Source: Pigmentibacter ruber
Lineage (GTDB): Bacteria > Bdellovibrionota_B > Oligoflexia > Silvanigrellales > Silvanigrellaceae
Assembly (NCBI RefSeq): GCF_009792895.1
Contig: NZ_WSSC01000003.1
Span: 186,001-250,000 of the forward strand
Reading direction: 5' to 3'
DNA: 64,000 nt
Part shown: piece after piece, positions 15,815 to 26,932 of the stretch
Position numbering within the stretch: the first letter of the stretch is position 1
Layout: each line of letters begins with the position of its first letter
Notes under the pieces: generated by a model
Databases searched by the model: none
Told to the model about the DNA's origin: nothing
Seen by the model: the letters and a program-made list of their open reading frames with translations, nothing else
Made by a program: the position numbers and the translations under genes

Positions 15815-15856
15815 TGTGGATAACATGTGGACAACGTGTGGACAACATGTGGACAA
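15815..15856 (-). repeat. DnaA-box array, four reverse boxes at 11-bp pitch
   Basis: TGTGGATAA at 15815 and TGTGGACAA at 15826, 15837 and 15848, each separated by exactly two bases (CA, CG, CA). The exact pitch puts every box on about the same face of the helix, as expected for cooperative DnaA filament assembly. The first box is the consensus; the others carry the T-to-C change. Confidence 0.93.
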
Positions 15857-15905
15857 GTATTATTGATTAATTTTTTAGCATCAACTTATCCACACTAAAA
15901 TTGAG

Positions 15906-15947
15906 TTCTCCACATTCTATCCACAGGTTTTCCACACGTTATCCACA
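15906..15947 (+). repeat. DnaA-box array, four forward boxes at 11-bp pitch
   Basis: TTCTCCACA (15906), CTATCCACA (15917), TTTTCCACA (15928) and TTATCCACA (15939), each separated by two bases. Only the last is consensus, so affinity probably rises toward dnaN. The block has the same length (42 bp) as the reverse block at 15815 and the opposite orientation. Confidence 0.93.
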
Positions 15948-16015
15948 CGAATTTCATGCAAAAAATAACACTTTAGTTCATGAATTAATAAGGAAAAAAC
16001 TTCTTGCAACTCAAG

Positions 16016-16080
16016 TTATCCACATAAAACACACTCACCTACTACTACTTCTAATATTTTGTTTTTAATTTTTTAATTAA
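16016..16080 (+). promoter_or_regulatory. Basal unwinding element: DnaA box, DnaA-trios, AT-rich DUE
   Basis: A consensus box (16016-16024) is followed after 14 bases by CTA CTA CTA CTT CTA (16039-16053), which on the other strand reads 3'-GAT GAT GAT GAA GAT-5', the DnaA-trio pattern described in Bacillus subtilis. Immediately after comes ATATTTTGTTTTTAATTTTTTAATTAA (to 16080), the natural place for duplex opening. The order box, trio, AT-run matches known bacterial unwinding systems; the 14-base gap is longer than in B. subtilis. Confidence 0.8.
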
Positions 16081-16177
16081 GTGTATAAGAAGAGTTCCCC
16101 AATCAATCATGCTTGAACAGCTGTAGACAATGGGTTAAGCAAGTCACGTACAGGTAAATTTTTTTAAAGGTGGACAT

Positions 16178-17356
16178 ATGTTTAAAAAGAGCAAACGTTT
16201 TTTTTCATCCGACGTCCAAAGCATAAGCCCTGAAATATCAGCTGAGTTTGACAGGGACAAATTGGCGAGTGCGTTATTGTCAGTAAGTGCTGCGCAAATA
16301 GACCCTGATATCGGATGGGTTCAATTATCTTTTTCTGGTGGAAAAAAAGTTATTATTTCCTCTATAAGTCATAATTTAGCAATTAAATGTGAAATTGAAG
16401 CTCCGTATTCAGGACAAGGTGTAATTAAAGTTTCAGGTAAACAGTTTTCTGATTATGTGAAACAATTACCATCTACCAAAGTATTTTTAAAAGCAGAATT
16501 ACCATCAAGAATACATTTAAAATGCGGAAGAAGTTCTGCAAAAATTCAATTAGTACATGATCAGTCACAAAGTAAAATTGACATTCCAGATGCTGGAACA
16601 ACGGTTAAAATTAAAGGTAATTTTATAGAACGTTGGGTTTCTAGTTTTAAAGATTTTGTTTCTGTTGATGATAATCGTTTCTATGCAAATGGAGCATTGA
16701 TTTGGGCAGAAAGAAATTCTGAGGGGGGTTTACACGCAGTTGCCAGTGATGCTCTTCGATTGGCTAAGGCCTCTTTAACTGAGGGAATTCAAATCTTAAA
16801 TTTAGATAGCAGCCAAGTTTTAGTCCCAAAAAAAGCTTTGGATGAATTAAAAAGAGTAGCAAATATAATGCCAGAGACAGATTTTATTTTAAAATGGCAT
16901 GAAAAAGAATTATTTTTTTCAGTCGAAGCCGATGATTATACAATGTTTGCAAAGTGTATTGCTGGTCAATATCCACCATATGAAGCTGCAATCCCTCAAC
17001 AAATTAATACTGAAATTCAATTAGATCTTAAATCTATTCAAGATAGTGTGAAAAGATCATTATTATTTGCTGATAAAAATAAAGTCATGAAATTTCATTT
17101 TGAAAACTCTCTTCTTACGATGGCTAGTTCAACTCCCGGTCAAAAAGAAGGTGAAGAAGTTATTGAGATGAGTTCTTCTATAGCATCTCCGTTTGAAGTA
17201 AACTATAACGGTCATCTGATTATAGGTATTTTAGGTGTTTTATCGGGCTCAAGAGTCAATTTTGCTTGGGAAAACATGAATAGACCTGTTAAAATTACTG
17301 GCGAAAGTCAAAGGGGATTGGAAGTATTCTACCTTTTGGTTCCTGCACGTTTTTAA
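16178..17356 (+). CDS. dnaN: DNA polymerase III beta subunit (sliding clamp)
   Basis: A 392-residue ring-forming processivity factor. The usual N-terminal start of the first clamp domain aligns with ISAEFDRDKLASALLSVSAA, leaving an extra ~20 residues (MFKKSKRFFSSDVQ...) ahead of it. Later family landmarks are VSGKQFSDYVKQLP, DDNRFYANGALI, ASDALRLAKA, VLVPKKALDEL, AKCIAGQYPPYEAAIP and the closing VFYLLVPARF. AAAGGTGG lies 4 bases before the ATG and supports the long start. It opens the replication operon dnaN-gyrB-gyrA. Confidence 0.97.
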   Translation: MFKKSKRFFSSDVQSISPEISAEFDRDKLASALLSVSAAQIDPDIGWVQLSFSGGKKVIISSISHNLAIKCEIEAPYSGQGVIKVSGKQFSDYVKQLPSTKVFLKAELPSRIHLKCGRSSAKIQLVHDQSQSKIDIPDAGTTVKIKGNFIERWVSSFKDFVSVDDNRFYANGALIWAERNSEGGLHAVASDALRLAKASLTEGIQILNLDSSQVLVPKKALDELKRVANIMPETDFILKWHEKELFFSVEADDYTMFAKCIAGQYPPYEAAIPQQINTEIQLDLKSIQDSVKRSLLFADKNKVMKFHFENSLLTMASSTPGQKEGEEVIEMSSSIASPFEVNYNGHLIIGILGVLSGSRVNFAWENMNRPVKITGESQRGLEVFYLLVPARF

Positions 17357-17382
17357 GTTTTCAATTTTTTTTAAAGAAATGA

Positions 17383-19836
<2,454 letters not shown>

Positions 19837-19858
19837 ATTGAAAAAGTTGGAAAAAAAT

Positions 19859-22333
19859 ATGTCACTAGAAAAAACAAGTGTGCTTTCTGCTAATATTAAT
19901 GATGAAATGAAAAATGCTTACTTAGATTACGCTATGAGTGTGATTGTAAGTCGCGCTTTGCCAGATGTACGTGATGGTATGAAACCTGTTCATAGAAGAG
20001 TTTTATATGCCATGTATGAACAAAATAACGTATATAATAAACCATTTAAAAAATCGGCTCGTATAGTCGGTGACGTTCTGGGTAAGTATCATCCCCACGG
20101 CGATTCAGCTGTTTATGGTGCTTTGGTGCGTTTAACTCAAGACTTTTCTATGCGCTATCCTTTAATTGATGGCCAAGGAAACTTTGGTTCTATCGACGGC
20201 GATTCTGCTGCGGCAATGCGTTATACAGAAATTCGTCTCGCAAAAATATCCGAAGCTTTAATGGCAGATATTGAGGAAGATACTGTAGATTTCGGTCCTA
20301 ACTATGATAATAGTGAAGTTCAGCCGCTCGTTCTTCCTACTGTGTTACCTCAATTATTGATTAATGGACAAAGTGGTATTGCAGTAGGTATGGCTACAAA
20401 TATTCCACCACACAATCTTGGTGAAGTCCTTGATGCATTATTGCATTTACTTGAAAAACCAAAGGCGACAATTGAACAGCTCATGCATTATATAAAAGGC
20501 CCTGACTTTCCAACTTATGGAATGATTTGTGGTTTAAAAGGGATTCAAGATGCATATAGAACTGGACGCGGCAGCATAGTTGTGCGTGGTAAAGCTGTTG
20601 TAGAAGCGACAAAAGGCGGTAAAGAGCAAATTATTGTTACTGAATTGCCTTATCAGGTGAATAAGCTTACTTGGATTGAGAAAATTGCTGAATTAGTCAA
20701 GGAAGAGGAAATTCAAGGTATTTCAGATATCCGTGATGAAAGTAGCAAAGAGGGAATTCGAGTAGTCATTGAAGTTAAAAAAGGTGAAAACGCTGAAGTT
20801 ATCCTGAATCACTTATACAAAAGAACTCGTTTACAAGACTCCTTTGGCGTGAATATGGTTTGCATAGTCAGAGGCGTGCCTAAGTTACTAAATATTAAAG
20901 ACACTTTAGAATGCTTTTTAGAACATCGCCTTGAAGTGATTACGCGTAGAACAAATTATCGCTTACGCAAAGCCGAAGATCGTTTGCATATTTTAGAAGG
21001 TTTAAAAATAGCAGTTGATAATATTGATCGAGTTGTTGCTGTTATACGTGGTGCTGAAAGCCGAGAAGATGCAAAAGAAAAATTAATCTCTTCATACTCA
21101 CTTTCAGAAAAACAAGTCACTGCAATTCTAGACATGCGTTTAGTTCAATTAACGGGCTTAGAACGTTCAAAAATTATCGCCGAACATCAAGAAACCTTAG
21201 AAATTATAGCTGATTTGAAAGATATTTTGAGTAAGCCTGAAAGAGTAAGAGCTATTGTTAAAGAAGAATTTTTAAATTTAAAGAGTTTGCATAGTGATAA
21301 ACGGAGAACTGAAATTGTAACTGAAGCCGGAGATGTTGACATTGCTAGTCTTATCCCACCAGCAGATGTATTTATTACTTTCTCCAGTTCTGGCTATATA
21401 AAAAGAGTAAATCAAGACGAATTTAGAACACAAAATAGAGCAGGAAAAGGAAAAACAGGCGCTGCATTAAAAGAAAATGATGCCGTTAAATTTACATTCC
21501 ACGCACATACACATGACTATGTTTTAATGTTCTCAAATCTTGGTAAAGTTTATAGCTTCAAAGTTTATGAATTACCAGAAGCATCTGCAACTGCTCGCGG
21601 GAAATCAATCAATCAAATATTGACTATGTCTAGCAATGAACAAATTACCGCAATGTTACCTGTAAAAGAATTTGTTGAAAATAGACATATTTTGATGGTG
21701 ACTAAACAAGGAACAATCAAGAAAACTGAATTATCATCTTTTTCAAATATCCGTGCAGGTGGTTTAAGGGCTGTTACGTTAGAAGATGGTGATACTCTTG
21801 TTTCAGTTAAAATTACTTCAGGAACAAATGAAATCATAATTGCTACCGCAAATGGTCAAGCAGTTCGCTTTGATGAAGATGATGTGCGCTCAATGGGAAG
21901 AACTGCAAAAGGTGTAAAAGGCATTACTCTCGACGAAGATGAAAAGGATTATGTTGTTGCTGCTGAAGTTGTTCAACCTGAAAAATGCCTATTAGTCGTT
22001 ACAGAAAATGGTTATGGGAAACGGAGTAAGCTAGATGAATATCGCAAGACAAGCAGAGGCGCAAAAGGCGTTAAGACTATCAAAATAAGTGAACGTAACG
22101 GAAAAGTGATTAGCATGATGCCTGTTGCCGAAGATTCAGACATTATGTTAACCACAAATACTGGTAGAGTTTTAAGAATAGCTGTTTCTTCTTTAAGAAT
22201 TATGGGTAGAGTTACTCAAGGCGTATGTTTAATGCGTATTTTAGAGGGAGAAAAAATAGTTTCCGTATCAACTCCTAGTGAATTTGATGAAACTCCTGTA
22301 ACGCAATTAGATTCTTCTGAAGAAGTCGAGTAA
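19859..22333 (+). CDS. gyrA: DNA gyrase subunit A
   Basis: The 824-residue (from ATG 19859) breakage-reunion subunit. I prefer this ATG to a TTG at 19838 because GGA lies 8 bases upstream and because it gives E. coli numbering exactly: catalytic Tyr122 in AMRYTEIRL and the quinolone region [10 protein letters not shown] at 81-90. Residue 87 is Gly (codon 20117-20119) where E. coli has Asp; Ser83 is kept. The C-terminal beta-pinwheel starts near 500 with a degenerate GyrA box [10 protein letters not shown]. It lies 22 bp after gyrB and 1 bp before the next lipoprotein gene. Confidence 0.98.
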   Translation: MSLEKTSVLSANINDEMKNAYLDYAMSVIVSRALPDVRDGMKPVHRRVLYAMYEQNNVYNKPFKKSARIVGDVLGKYHPHGDSAVYGALVRLTQDFSMRYPLIDGQGNFGSIDGDSAAAMRYTEIRLAKISEALMADIEEDTVDFGPNYDNSEVQPLVLPTVLPQLLINGQSGIAVGMATNIPPHNLGEVLDALLHLLEKPKATIEQLMHYIKGPDFPTYGMICGLKGIQDAYRTGRGSIVVRGKAVVEATKGGKEQIIVTELPYQVNKLTWIEKIAELVKEEEIQGISDIRDESSKEGIRVVIEVKKGENAEVILNHLYKRTRLQDSFGVNMVCIVRGVPKLLNIKDTLECFLEHRLEVITRRTNYRLRKAEDRLHILEGLKIAVDNIDRVVAVIRGAESREDAKEKLISSYSLSEKQVTAILDMRLVQLTGLERSKIIAEHQETLEIIADLKDILSKPERVRAIVKEEFLNLKSLHSDKRRTEIVTEAGDVDIASLIPPADVFITFSSSGYIKRVNQDEFRTQNRAGKGKTGAALKENDAVKFTFHAHTHDYVLMFSNLGKVYSFKVYELPEASATARGKSINQILTMSSNEQITAMLPVKEFVENRHILMVTKQGTIKKTELSSFSNIRAGGLRAVTLEDGDTLVSVKITSGTNEIIIATANGQAVRFDEDDVRSMGRTAKGVKGITLDEDEKDYVVAAEVVQPEKCLLVVTENGYGKRSKLDEYRKTSRGAKGVKTIKISERNGKVISMMPVAEDSDIMLTTNTGRVLRIAVSSLRIMGRVTQGVCLMRILEGEKIVSVSTPSEFDETPVTQLDSSEEVE

Positions 22334-22334
22334 A

Positions 22335-24242
22335 ATGAAAAATAAAAAAACTTTTAGAAATTTTTTTTGTATAATAAATGTTTTAGTCATATTTTCTTTT
22401 TTAGCTTGTAGTAAAAGACCTCTTGCTCCAAAAATAGGTGACAATATTTCCTTTCCTGGAAAGTTGGTTGCTTTAGACTCTACGCATTTCTTGTTGCTAA
22501 ACACTGTTGCTAATAATGCATATAGGGATGGAAGTATACAGTTGTATTCCGTAAATTCTGCAGGTGCTTATACCTTAATGAATTCGTTGTCTATCCCTAC
22601 ACATGCTTCAGATATTGCTGTATCGAAAGATGGAAAGTTAGTAGCAGTATCATTTGATGGTACCTACAAAACAACAAATATTCTATTTTATAATTATAGT
22701 AACCTGAATAATCCAACTGCAATAAGTAATTTAAATTTATCTTTAGACAATGCTGGTGGAAAACAATCGGTAAAAAATTTAAATTTCTTTCAAAGAAATA
22801 GTGATAATAATCATTATATATATGGCACAATAAATTCATTTACCAATGATGATGGTACAAATGGAAATATTCCTGCTAGAACATTTTTAGCACAAATTGA
22901 TCAAAATTATTCTAATGCTAATTTGTTAATTATGCTTTCCTATGGAGTAAATGATAGATTATCTTTAGCACCAAAATCAGATTCCCTGTTGACTAATAAT
23001 GGAAATAATGGCGTACAATATACATTTGGGTATTCTGCTCCTACTTATGTTGGAAGTAATTTAGATTTATTTGTAGCCTTTCCAACTGGATCTATGGGCG
23101 GTTATAGTAGCGGTAGTAATACATTTCCTTATCTGCCAGATCCTTTAACTTATTTTTCAGCTAAGGGTAATACTACAGCGACCTGTAATGGATCTCCCTG
23201 CACTACAACTTCAGACTTACGTACGGTTTCAATGGCTGTAGTTTATATGAAAGATCTATTAGCTGGTGTTGGTGTAAATAATTCAACCTATTTTGTTCCT
23301 TTAGCATGGAATCAAAATATTATGCCTTATAACTCATATACAAATGGAAAAATAATTCAAGCGCCAAACAATGCGAGTGATTCTGACTTAAATTCTTTTG
23401 CCTTTCAAACCGGTTTTTGGAGTTCCTTTTGGGCAAATACAGTGAATAATGGAAGTGGATTTACTGCCTGTTACACTACTACTCCTACTGCAGTTAGTAA
23501 CCAGAATAGTATTTTAGGTGATAACACATTATTGGTTGTAAAAAATGGTTCAAATGGAGCAAATGACCTTTCTGCTGATGGTGGAAAAGGAGGTTTAGGA
23601 AATGAAGTTATAGGTATAAGTGGATTGGATATTTTACTGTCGAATATTACAGATATAAAAGCAATTAAAACAAGTTCTAATGGTGGTGAATCCGATTTTA
23701 AAACCATAGTTAATTATCAAGTAATTGACTTAAATAATTCAAAAGCACAATCATTTATTTCAACTTCAAAATGGATTAATCAGCAAGGTTCAAATTTACA
23801 AAATAAAGGCCCTCTCTCTCCATTTATCTATTCACGAACAACAAATGCACAAAATGCTGCTGGGAATAATCTTTTTGATTCTACGCCTTCAGGTATTTTA
23901 AATTTGGGAGTTCTAAATTTTGGAGGAAATACTTGTCGACCATATTGGGCTAGATCGACGAATATGGTGGGAGCAATGGGACGCGAAACTTCTTGGTTAA
24001 CCGCAAATCCATTCTCATTTACTTCAGCAAGTAGATATTACAACATTTTCCCGAACCTACTTCAGTCTGTCGATCCTACAAAACTTTCTGTTTATTCTTT
24101 TAAACCTGGTTCTGGTTCTCAATCTTGTGTTGAGTTAAATCCTACAACAAATACACCAAAAGTTTTTTGTGCAAATTTTTTGACTTCTGATCTTTCTAAA
24201 TTTAGTGTTAGCCAAAGTGATCCAGTATTTACTTCATATTAA
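22335..24242 (+). CDS. Large lipoprotein of unknown function downstream of gyrA
   Basis: A 635-residue protein with a signal peptide and lipobox LACS (Cys about residue 26). It starts 1 bp after the gyrA stop, so it is almost certainly on the gyrase transcript. The N-terminal part has a propeller-like phrase ([20 protein letters not shown]), suggesting a beta-propeller or YVTN-like lobe. The rest is Asn/Ser/Gly-rich with several Cys (CNGSPC, CYTTTP, CRPYW, SCVEL). I recognise no catalytic motif. It is presumably tethered to the outer membrane; function unknown. Confidence 0.8.
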   Translation: MKNKKTFRNFFCIINVLVIFSFLACSKRPLAPKIGDNISFPGKLVALDSTHFLLLNTVANNAYRDGSIQLYSVNSAGAYTLMNSLSIPTHASDIAVSKDGKLVAVSFDGTYKTTNILFYNYSNLNNPTAISNLNLSLDNAGGKQSVKNLNFFQRNSDNNHYIYGTINSFTNDDGTNGNIPARTFLAQIDQNYSNANLLIMLSYGVNDRLSLAPKSDSLLTNNGNNGVQYTFGYSAPTYVGSNLDLFVAFPTGSMGGYSSGSNTFPYLPDPLTYFSAKGNTTATCNGSPCTTTSDLRTVSMAVVYMKDLLAGVGVNNSTYFVPLAWNQNIMPYNSYTNGKIIQAPNNASDSDLNSFAFQTGFWSSFWANTVNNGSGFTACYTTTPTAVSNQNSILGDNTLLVVKNGSNGANDLSADGGKGGLGNEVIGISGLDILLSNITDIKAIKTSSNGGESDFKTIVNYQVIDLNNSKAQSFISTSKWINQQGSNLQNKGPLSPFIYSRTTNAQNAAGNNLFDSTPSGILNLGVLNFGGNTCRPYWARSTNMVGAMGRETSWLTANPFSFTSASRYYNIFPNLLQSVDPTKLSVYSFKPGSGSQSCVELNPTTNTPKVFCANFLTSDLSKFSVSQSDPVFTSY

Positions 24243-24259
24243 TTAAATTGGAAGATATT

Positions 24260-24916
24260 ATGAAAATATTTATTGATTCTGCTGATATTAATGAGATTAA
24301 AGCGGTTGCTGAACTAGGGGTTTGTGATGGAGTTACAACTAACCCTACATTAATTGCCAAATCTGGGCATGATTTTAAAAGTATTCTTTTAGAAATAATT
24401 AATATTATTCCAGGCCCTGTTTCAGCTGAAGTCATTTCAGCTGATGCCAAGGGAATGCTAAAAGAGGCTGAAGAACTTGCTAAAATTGCAAATAGTATAG
24501 TGATTAAATTACCCTTAACACAGGAAGGCTTAAAAGCATGTAAAGCCTTAACAGGAAAAGGGATTAAAACTAATGTAACGTTATGCTTTAGCGTTGGACA
24601 AGCTCTTTTAGCTGCAAAAGCAGGCGCAACTTATGTTTCTCCTTTTATAGGTAGATTAGATGATATTGGTGAAGAAGGAATTCGTTTGATATCAGAAATA
24701 AAAGAGCTTTATTCTGCTCATAAAGTTGAAACAAAAATATTAGCAGCTAGTATTAGAAATCCAAGGCACGTAACAGACGCGATTATTGCAGGGGCAGATA
24801 TTGCTACTATTCCATATAAAGTTCTTTTACAATTATATAAACATCCTTTAACTGAAAAAGGTTTATCACAATTTTTAGAAGATTGGGAAAAATCTGGTCA
24901 AAAAAATATTGTGTAA
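24260..24916 (+). CDS. Transaldolase, TalC/fructose-6-phosphate aldolase type
   Basis: A 218-residue short transaldolase. The start at 24260 ([14 protein letters not shown]) is chosen over a TTG at 24248 because it gives the family N-terminus and has GGAAG upstream. Key segments are [14 protein letters not shown], the Schiff-base lysine Lys83 in [39 protein letters not shown] and ILAASIRNP. The family transfers dihydroxyacetone units in the pentose-phosphate pathway; whether this one is a transaldolase or an aldolase cannot be settled by eye, though the size class is clear. Confidence 0.93.
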   Translation: MKIFIDSADINEIKAVAELGVCDGVTTNPTLIAKSGHDFKSILLEIINIIPGPVSAEVISADAKGMLKEAEELAKIANSIVIKLPLTQEGLKACKALTGKGIKTNVTLCFSVGQALLAAKAGATYVSPFIGRLDDIGEEGIRLISEIKELYSAHKVETKILAASIRNPRHVTDAIIAGADIATIPYKVLLQLYKHPLTEKGLSQFLEDWEKSGQKNIV

Positions 24917-24934
24917 ATAAGATAAATAATAATC

Positions 24935-25780
24935 ATGACTATTTTAATATATACAGGAAATTCAGGAAAACTTTCTGAATTTAAAAATAAGATTGCATCG
25001 AAAGATGCAATTATAGGATTAACAGAGTTAGCAAAAGTTACTGAACAAAAGTTGCCAGAAGCAAATGAAAATTCAGATTTATTTAGTACAAATGCATTTA
25101 TTAAGCTTTATAAAGCATTAGAATTTATTTATTGTAATAAAGATCATAATATTGTTCGTGATATTAAATCAGTTATAGTTGATGATTCTGGATTATGTGT
25201 ACCTAAATTAGGTTTTCTGCCAGGGGTGCATTCAGCTACTTATGGTGGTTTACCGCGCAGTGATGCTAATAATAGAGAAAAACTTGCTAATGAAATAAAT
25301 AAAAATTTTAATTTATCAAGAGAAATAGAACATAGATTGCAAGCTTTTTTTGTTTGTTTTTTATTTGAAATCAAAATACATGATATAGAAAAATTTTCTT
25401 TCATTAAAAATAGTTCCTTTATTCAAGCTTCGCAATTTGTAAATGCTGAATTAGAAATGTTTGAGAAAAAATTGTTAGATTCTGTGAATTTGTTAAATGT
25501 AGGAAACTATAAACATTTGAATTTAAGTTTTAATTCTTTTCACCCAACTTTTCCTAAAGAAAATTTAGTAGATATTTATTTTGGTTATTGCTGTGGGGAA
25601 GTTTCAAATCGAGAGCAAAATCTCATTCCTGGTGCTGGTCATGGTTATGACTCTCAATTTTATTCAAATGCATATAAAAATCTTTCATTTGCAAGTATAA
25701 CATTAGAAGATAAAAATACAATTAGTCACAGAGCTTTTGCTATGGAGGCTTTAAATAAATCCTATGGGGAAAATAAATAA
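24935..25780 (+). CDS. RdgB/Ham1-type XTP/dITP pyrophosphatase with insertion
   Basis: A 281-residue member of the Ham1 family, which hydrolyses non-canonical purine nucleoside triphosphates. Conserved parts are TGNSGKLSEFK (7-17), VDDSGLCVPKLGFLPGVHSATYGG (82-105), GAGHGYDSQF (233-242) and SHRAFAMEAL (264-273). Typical members have about 200 residues; here some 60-65 extra residues lie between the beta segment at 136-148 and the DIYFGYCCGEV strand at 213. The insert is Lys/Asn/Phe-rich and unlike known domains. It overlaps the following gene by 17 bp. Confidence 0.87.
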   Translation: MTILIYTGNSGKLSEFKNKIASKDAIIGLTELAKVTEQKLPEANENSDLFSTNAFIKLYKALEFIYCNKDHNIVRDIKSVIVDDSGLCVPKLGFLPGVHSATYGGLPRSDANNREKLANEINKNFNLSREIEHRLQAFFVCFLFEIKIHDIEKFSFIKNSSFIQASQFVNAELEMFEKKLLDSVNLLNVGNYKHLNLSFNSFHPTFPKENLVDIYFGYCCGEVSNREQNLIPGAGHGYDSQFYSNAYKNLSFASITLEDKNTISHRAFAMEALNKSYGENK

Positions 25781-26876
25781 ACCAAAAATTTTTAGCGATG
25801 AATTTTATTATAAATTTGGTATAAAATTTCCAATTATTCAAGCGCCAATGGCTGGAGGAGGATCTAGTCCAAAACTTGTTTCAGCTGTCGGAAATAATGG
25901 TGCACTTGGTTTTTTAGCAGCTGGTTATTTATCTGCTGATGATTTAGAAAAACAAATATTAGAAACGAAGAAACTAACAAAAAAACCATTTGGAATAAAT
26001 TTATTTATTATAGAAAGAGAAAAGTTACTTAAATTAAAAAAACCTTTAAATATAATTAATATTGAAAAAGAATTAGGAATTTATAAAAATAGTTTATACC
26101 AAGAAGTTATTCTAGATGAAGAAATAGAAAAAAAAATAGATATAATTATTAAGCATAATATTCAATTTGTAAGTTTTACTTTTGGATTACCAGATAAAAA
26201 GTATCTAAATTTACTTCATCATAATTCAATATATTTAATTGGAACAGCAACTAATATTATCGAAGCCAAAATTATTGAAAATGCAGAACTAGACGCTATC
26301 GTTGTGCAAGGAGTAGAAGCTGGTGGGCACAGAGGTTCCTTTTTAAATCATGATATGAATGATGAAATAGGATTATTATCATTACTTGAAGAGTGTTCAG
26401 AGCTTTTAAAATTACCAATTATTGCTTCTGGTGGAATAGTTAGTGGTAAGTCCATGTTGGCTGCAAAAATATTAGGAGCTAAAGCTTTTCAGATAGGAAC
26501 AGCCTTTTTACTTACAGAAGAAAGTGGAATTTCTTTAAAATATAAAGAAGCCCTGTTAAATTGTCACGCGCATGAAACAGTTTTAACAGATAAAGTTTCG
26601 GGGAAAAAAGCAAGAGGTAAAAAAAATATTTTAATTAATGAATTAGAAATAAAAAAAGGCGCTAAATTTAAATTTCCTGTACAGAATTTTTTTACAAAAG
26701 AATTACGGGCATATGCAAATAAAAATAATTTAGATGAATATTTATCACTCTGGTGTGGACAAAGTGTGTGGAAAATCAAACAGGTAAAATCAGTAGCAAA
26801 ATTGATTGAAGATCTTACTATTGAATTTAATGAAGCATTAACATCTTGTACAAAAAATTTAGATTTGCTCAAATAA
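25764..26876 (+). CDS. Nitronate monooxygenase-family flavoprotein
   Basis: A 370-residue FMN-dependent TIM-barrel protein of the 2-nitropropane dioxygenase/nitronate monooxygenase family. Motifs seen are FPIIQAPMAGG (19-29), NNGALGFLAAGYLS, KPFGINLF, VVQGVEAGGHRGSF, LPIIASGGI, GAKAFQIGTAFLLTEES and the late LWCGQS. The family oxidises alkyl nitronates such as propionate-3-nitronate; distant members act in enoyl reduction, so the substrate is uncertain. It is translationally coupled (17-bp overlap) to the pyrophosphatase gene. Confidence 0.87.
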   Translation: MGKINKPKIFSDEFYYKFGIKFPIIQAPMAGGGSSPKLVSAVGNNGALGFLAAGYLSADDLEKQILETKKLTKKPFGINLFIIEREKLLKLKKPLNIINIEKELGIYKNSLYQEVILDEEIEKKIDIIIKHNIQFVSFTFGLPDKKYLNLLHHNSIYLIGTATNIIEAKIIENAELDAIVVQGVEAGGHRGSFLNHDMNDEIGLLSLLEECSELLKLPIIASGGIVSGKSMLAAKILGAKAFQIGTAFLLTEESGISLKYKEALLNCHAHETVLTDKVSGKKARGKKNILINELEIKKGAKFKFPVQNFFTKELRAYANKNNLDEYLSLWCGQSVWKIKQVKSVAKLIEDLTIEFNEALTSCTKNLDLLK

Positions 26877-26932
26877 AAGAAACGAAATAAAGGCATTTTC
26901 TCAATATGAAAAAAAAGAAAATAATAAAGAAA

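Larger units (their letters stand above)
15609..16177. other. oriC: Chromosomal replication origin, oriC
   Basis: This 569-bp gap between sua5 and dnaN contains 15 DnaA boxes. Eight are exact TTATCCACA: forward at 15627, 15638, 15719, 15741, 15886, 15939, 16016 and reverse at 15815. Seven are close variants: CTATCCACA at 15655 and 15917, TTCTCCACA at 15906, TTTTCCACA at 15928, and reverse TGTGGACAA at 15826, 15837 and 15848. Two four-box blocks have an exact 11-bp pitch and face each other. The last box is followed by a DnaA-trio element and an AT-rich stretch that probably melts first. The dnaN ribosome-binding site (AAAGGTGG) ends the region. Confidence 0.96.

Noticed and set aside
15627-16024. 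Regular short repeats that could look like a CRISPR or iteron plasmid origin
   Set aside because: The repeat unit is the 9-bp DnaA box with two-base spacers, between sua5 and dnaN and near dnaA; no Rep gene or spacer pattern is present.
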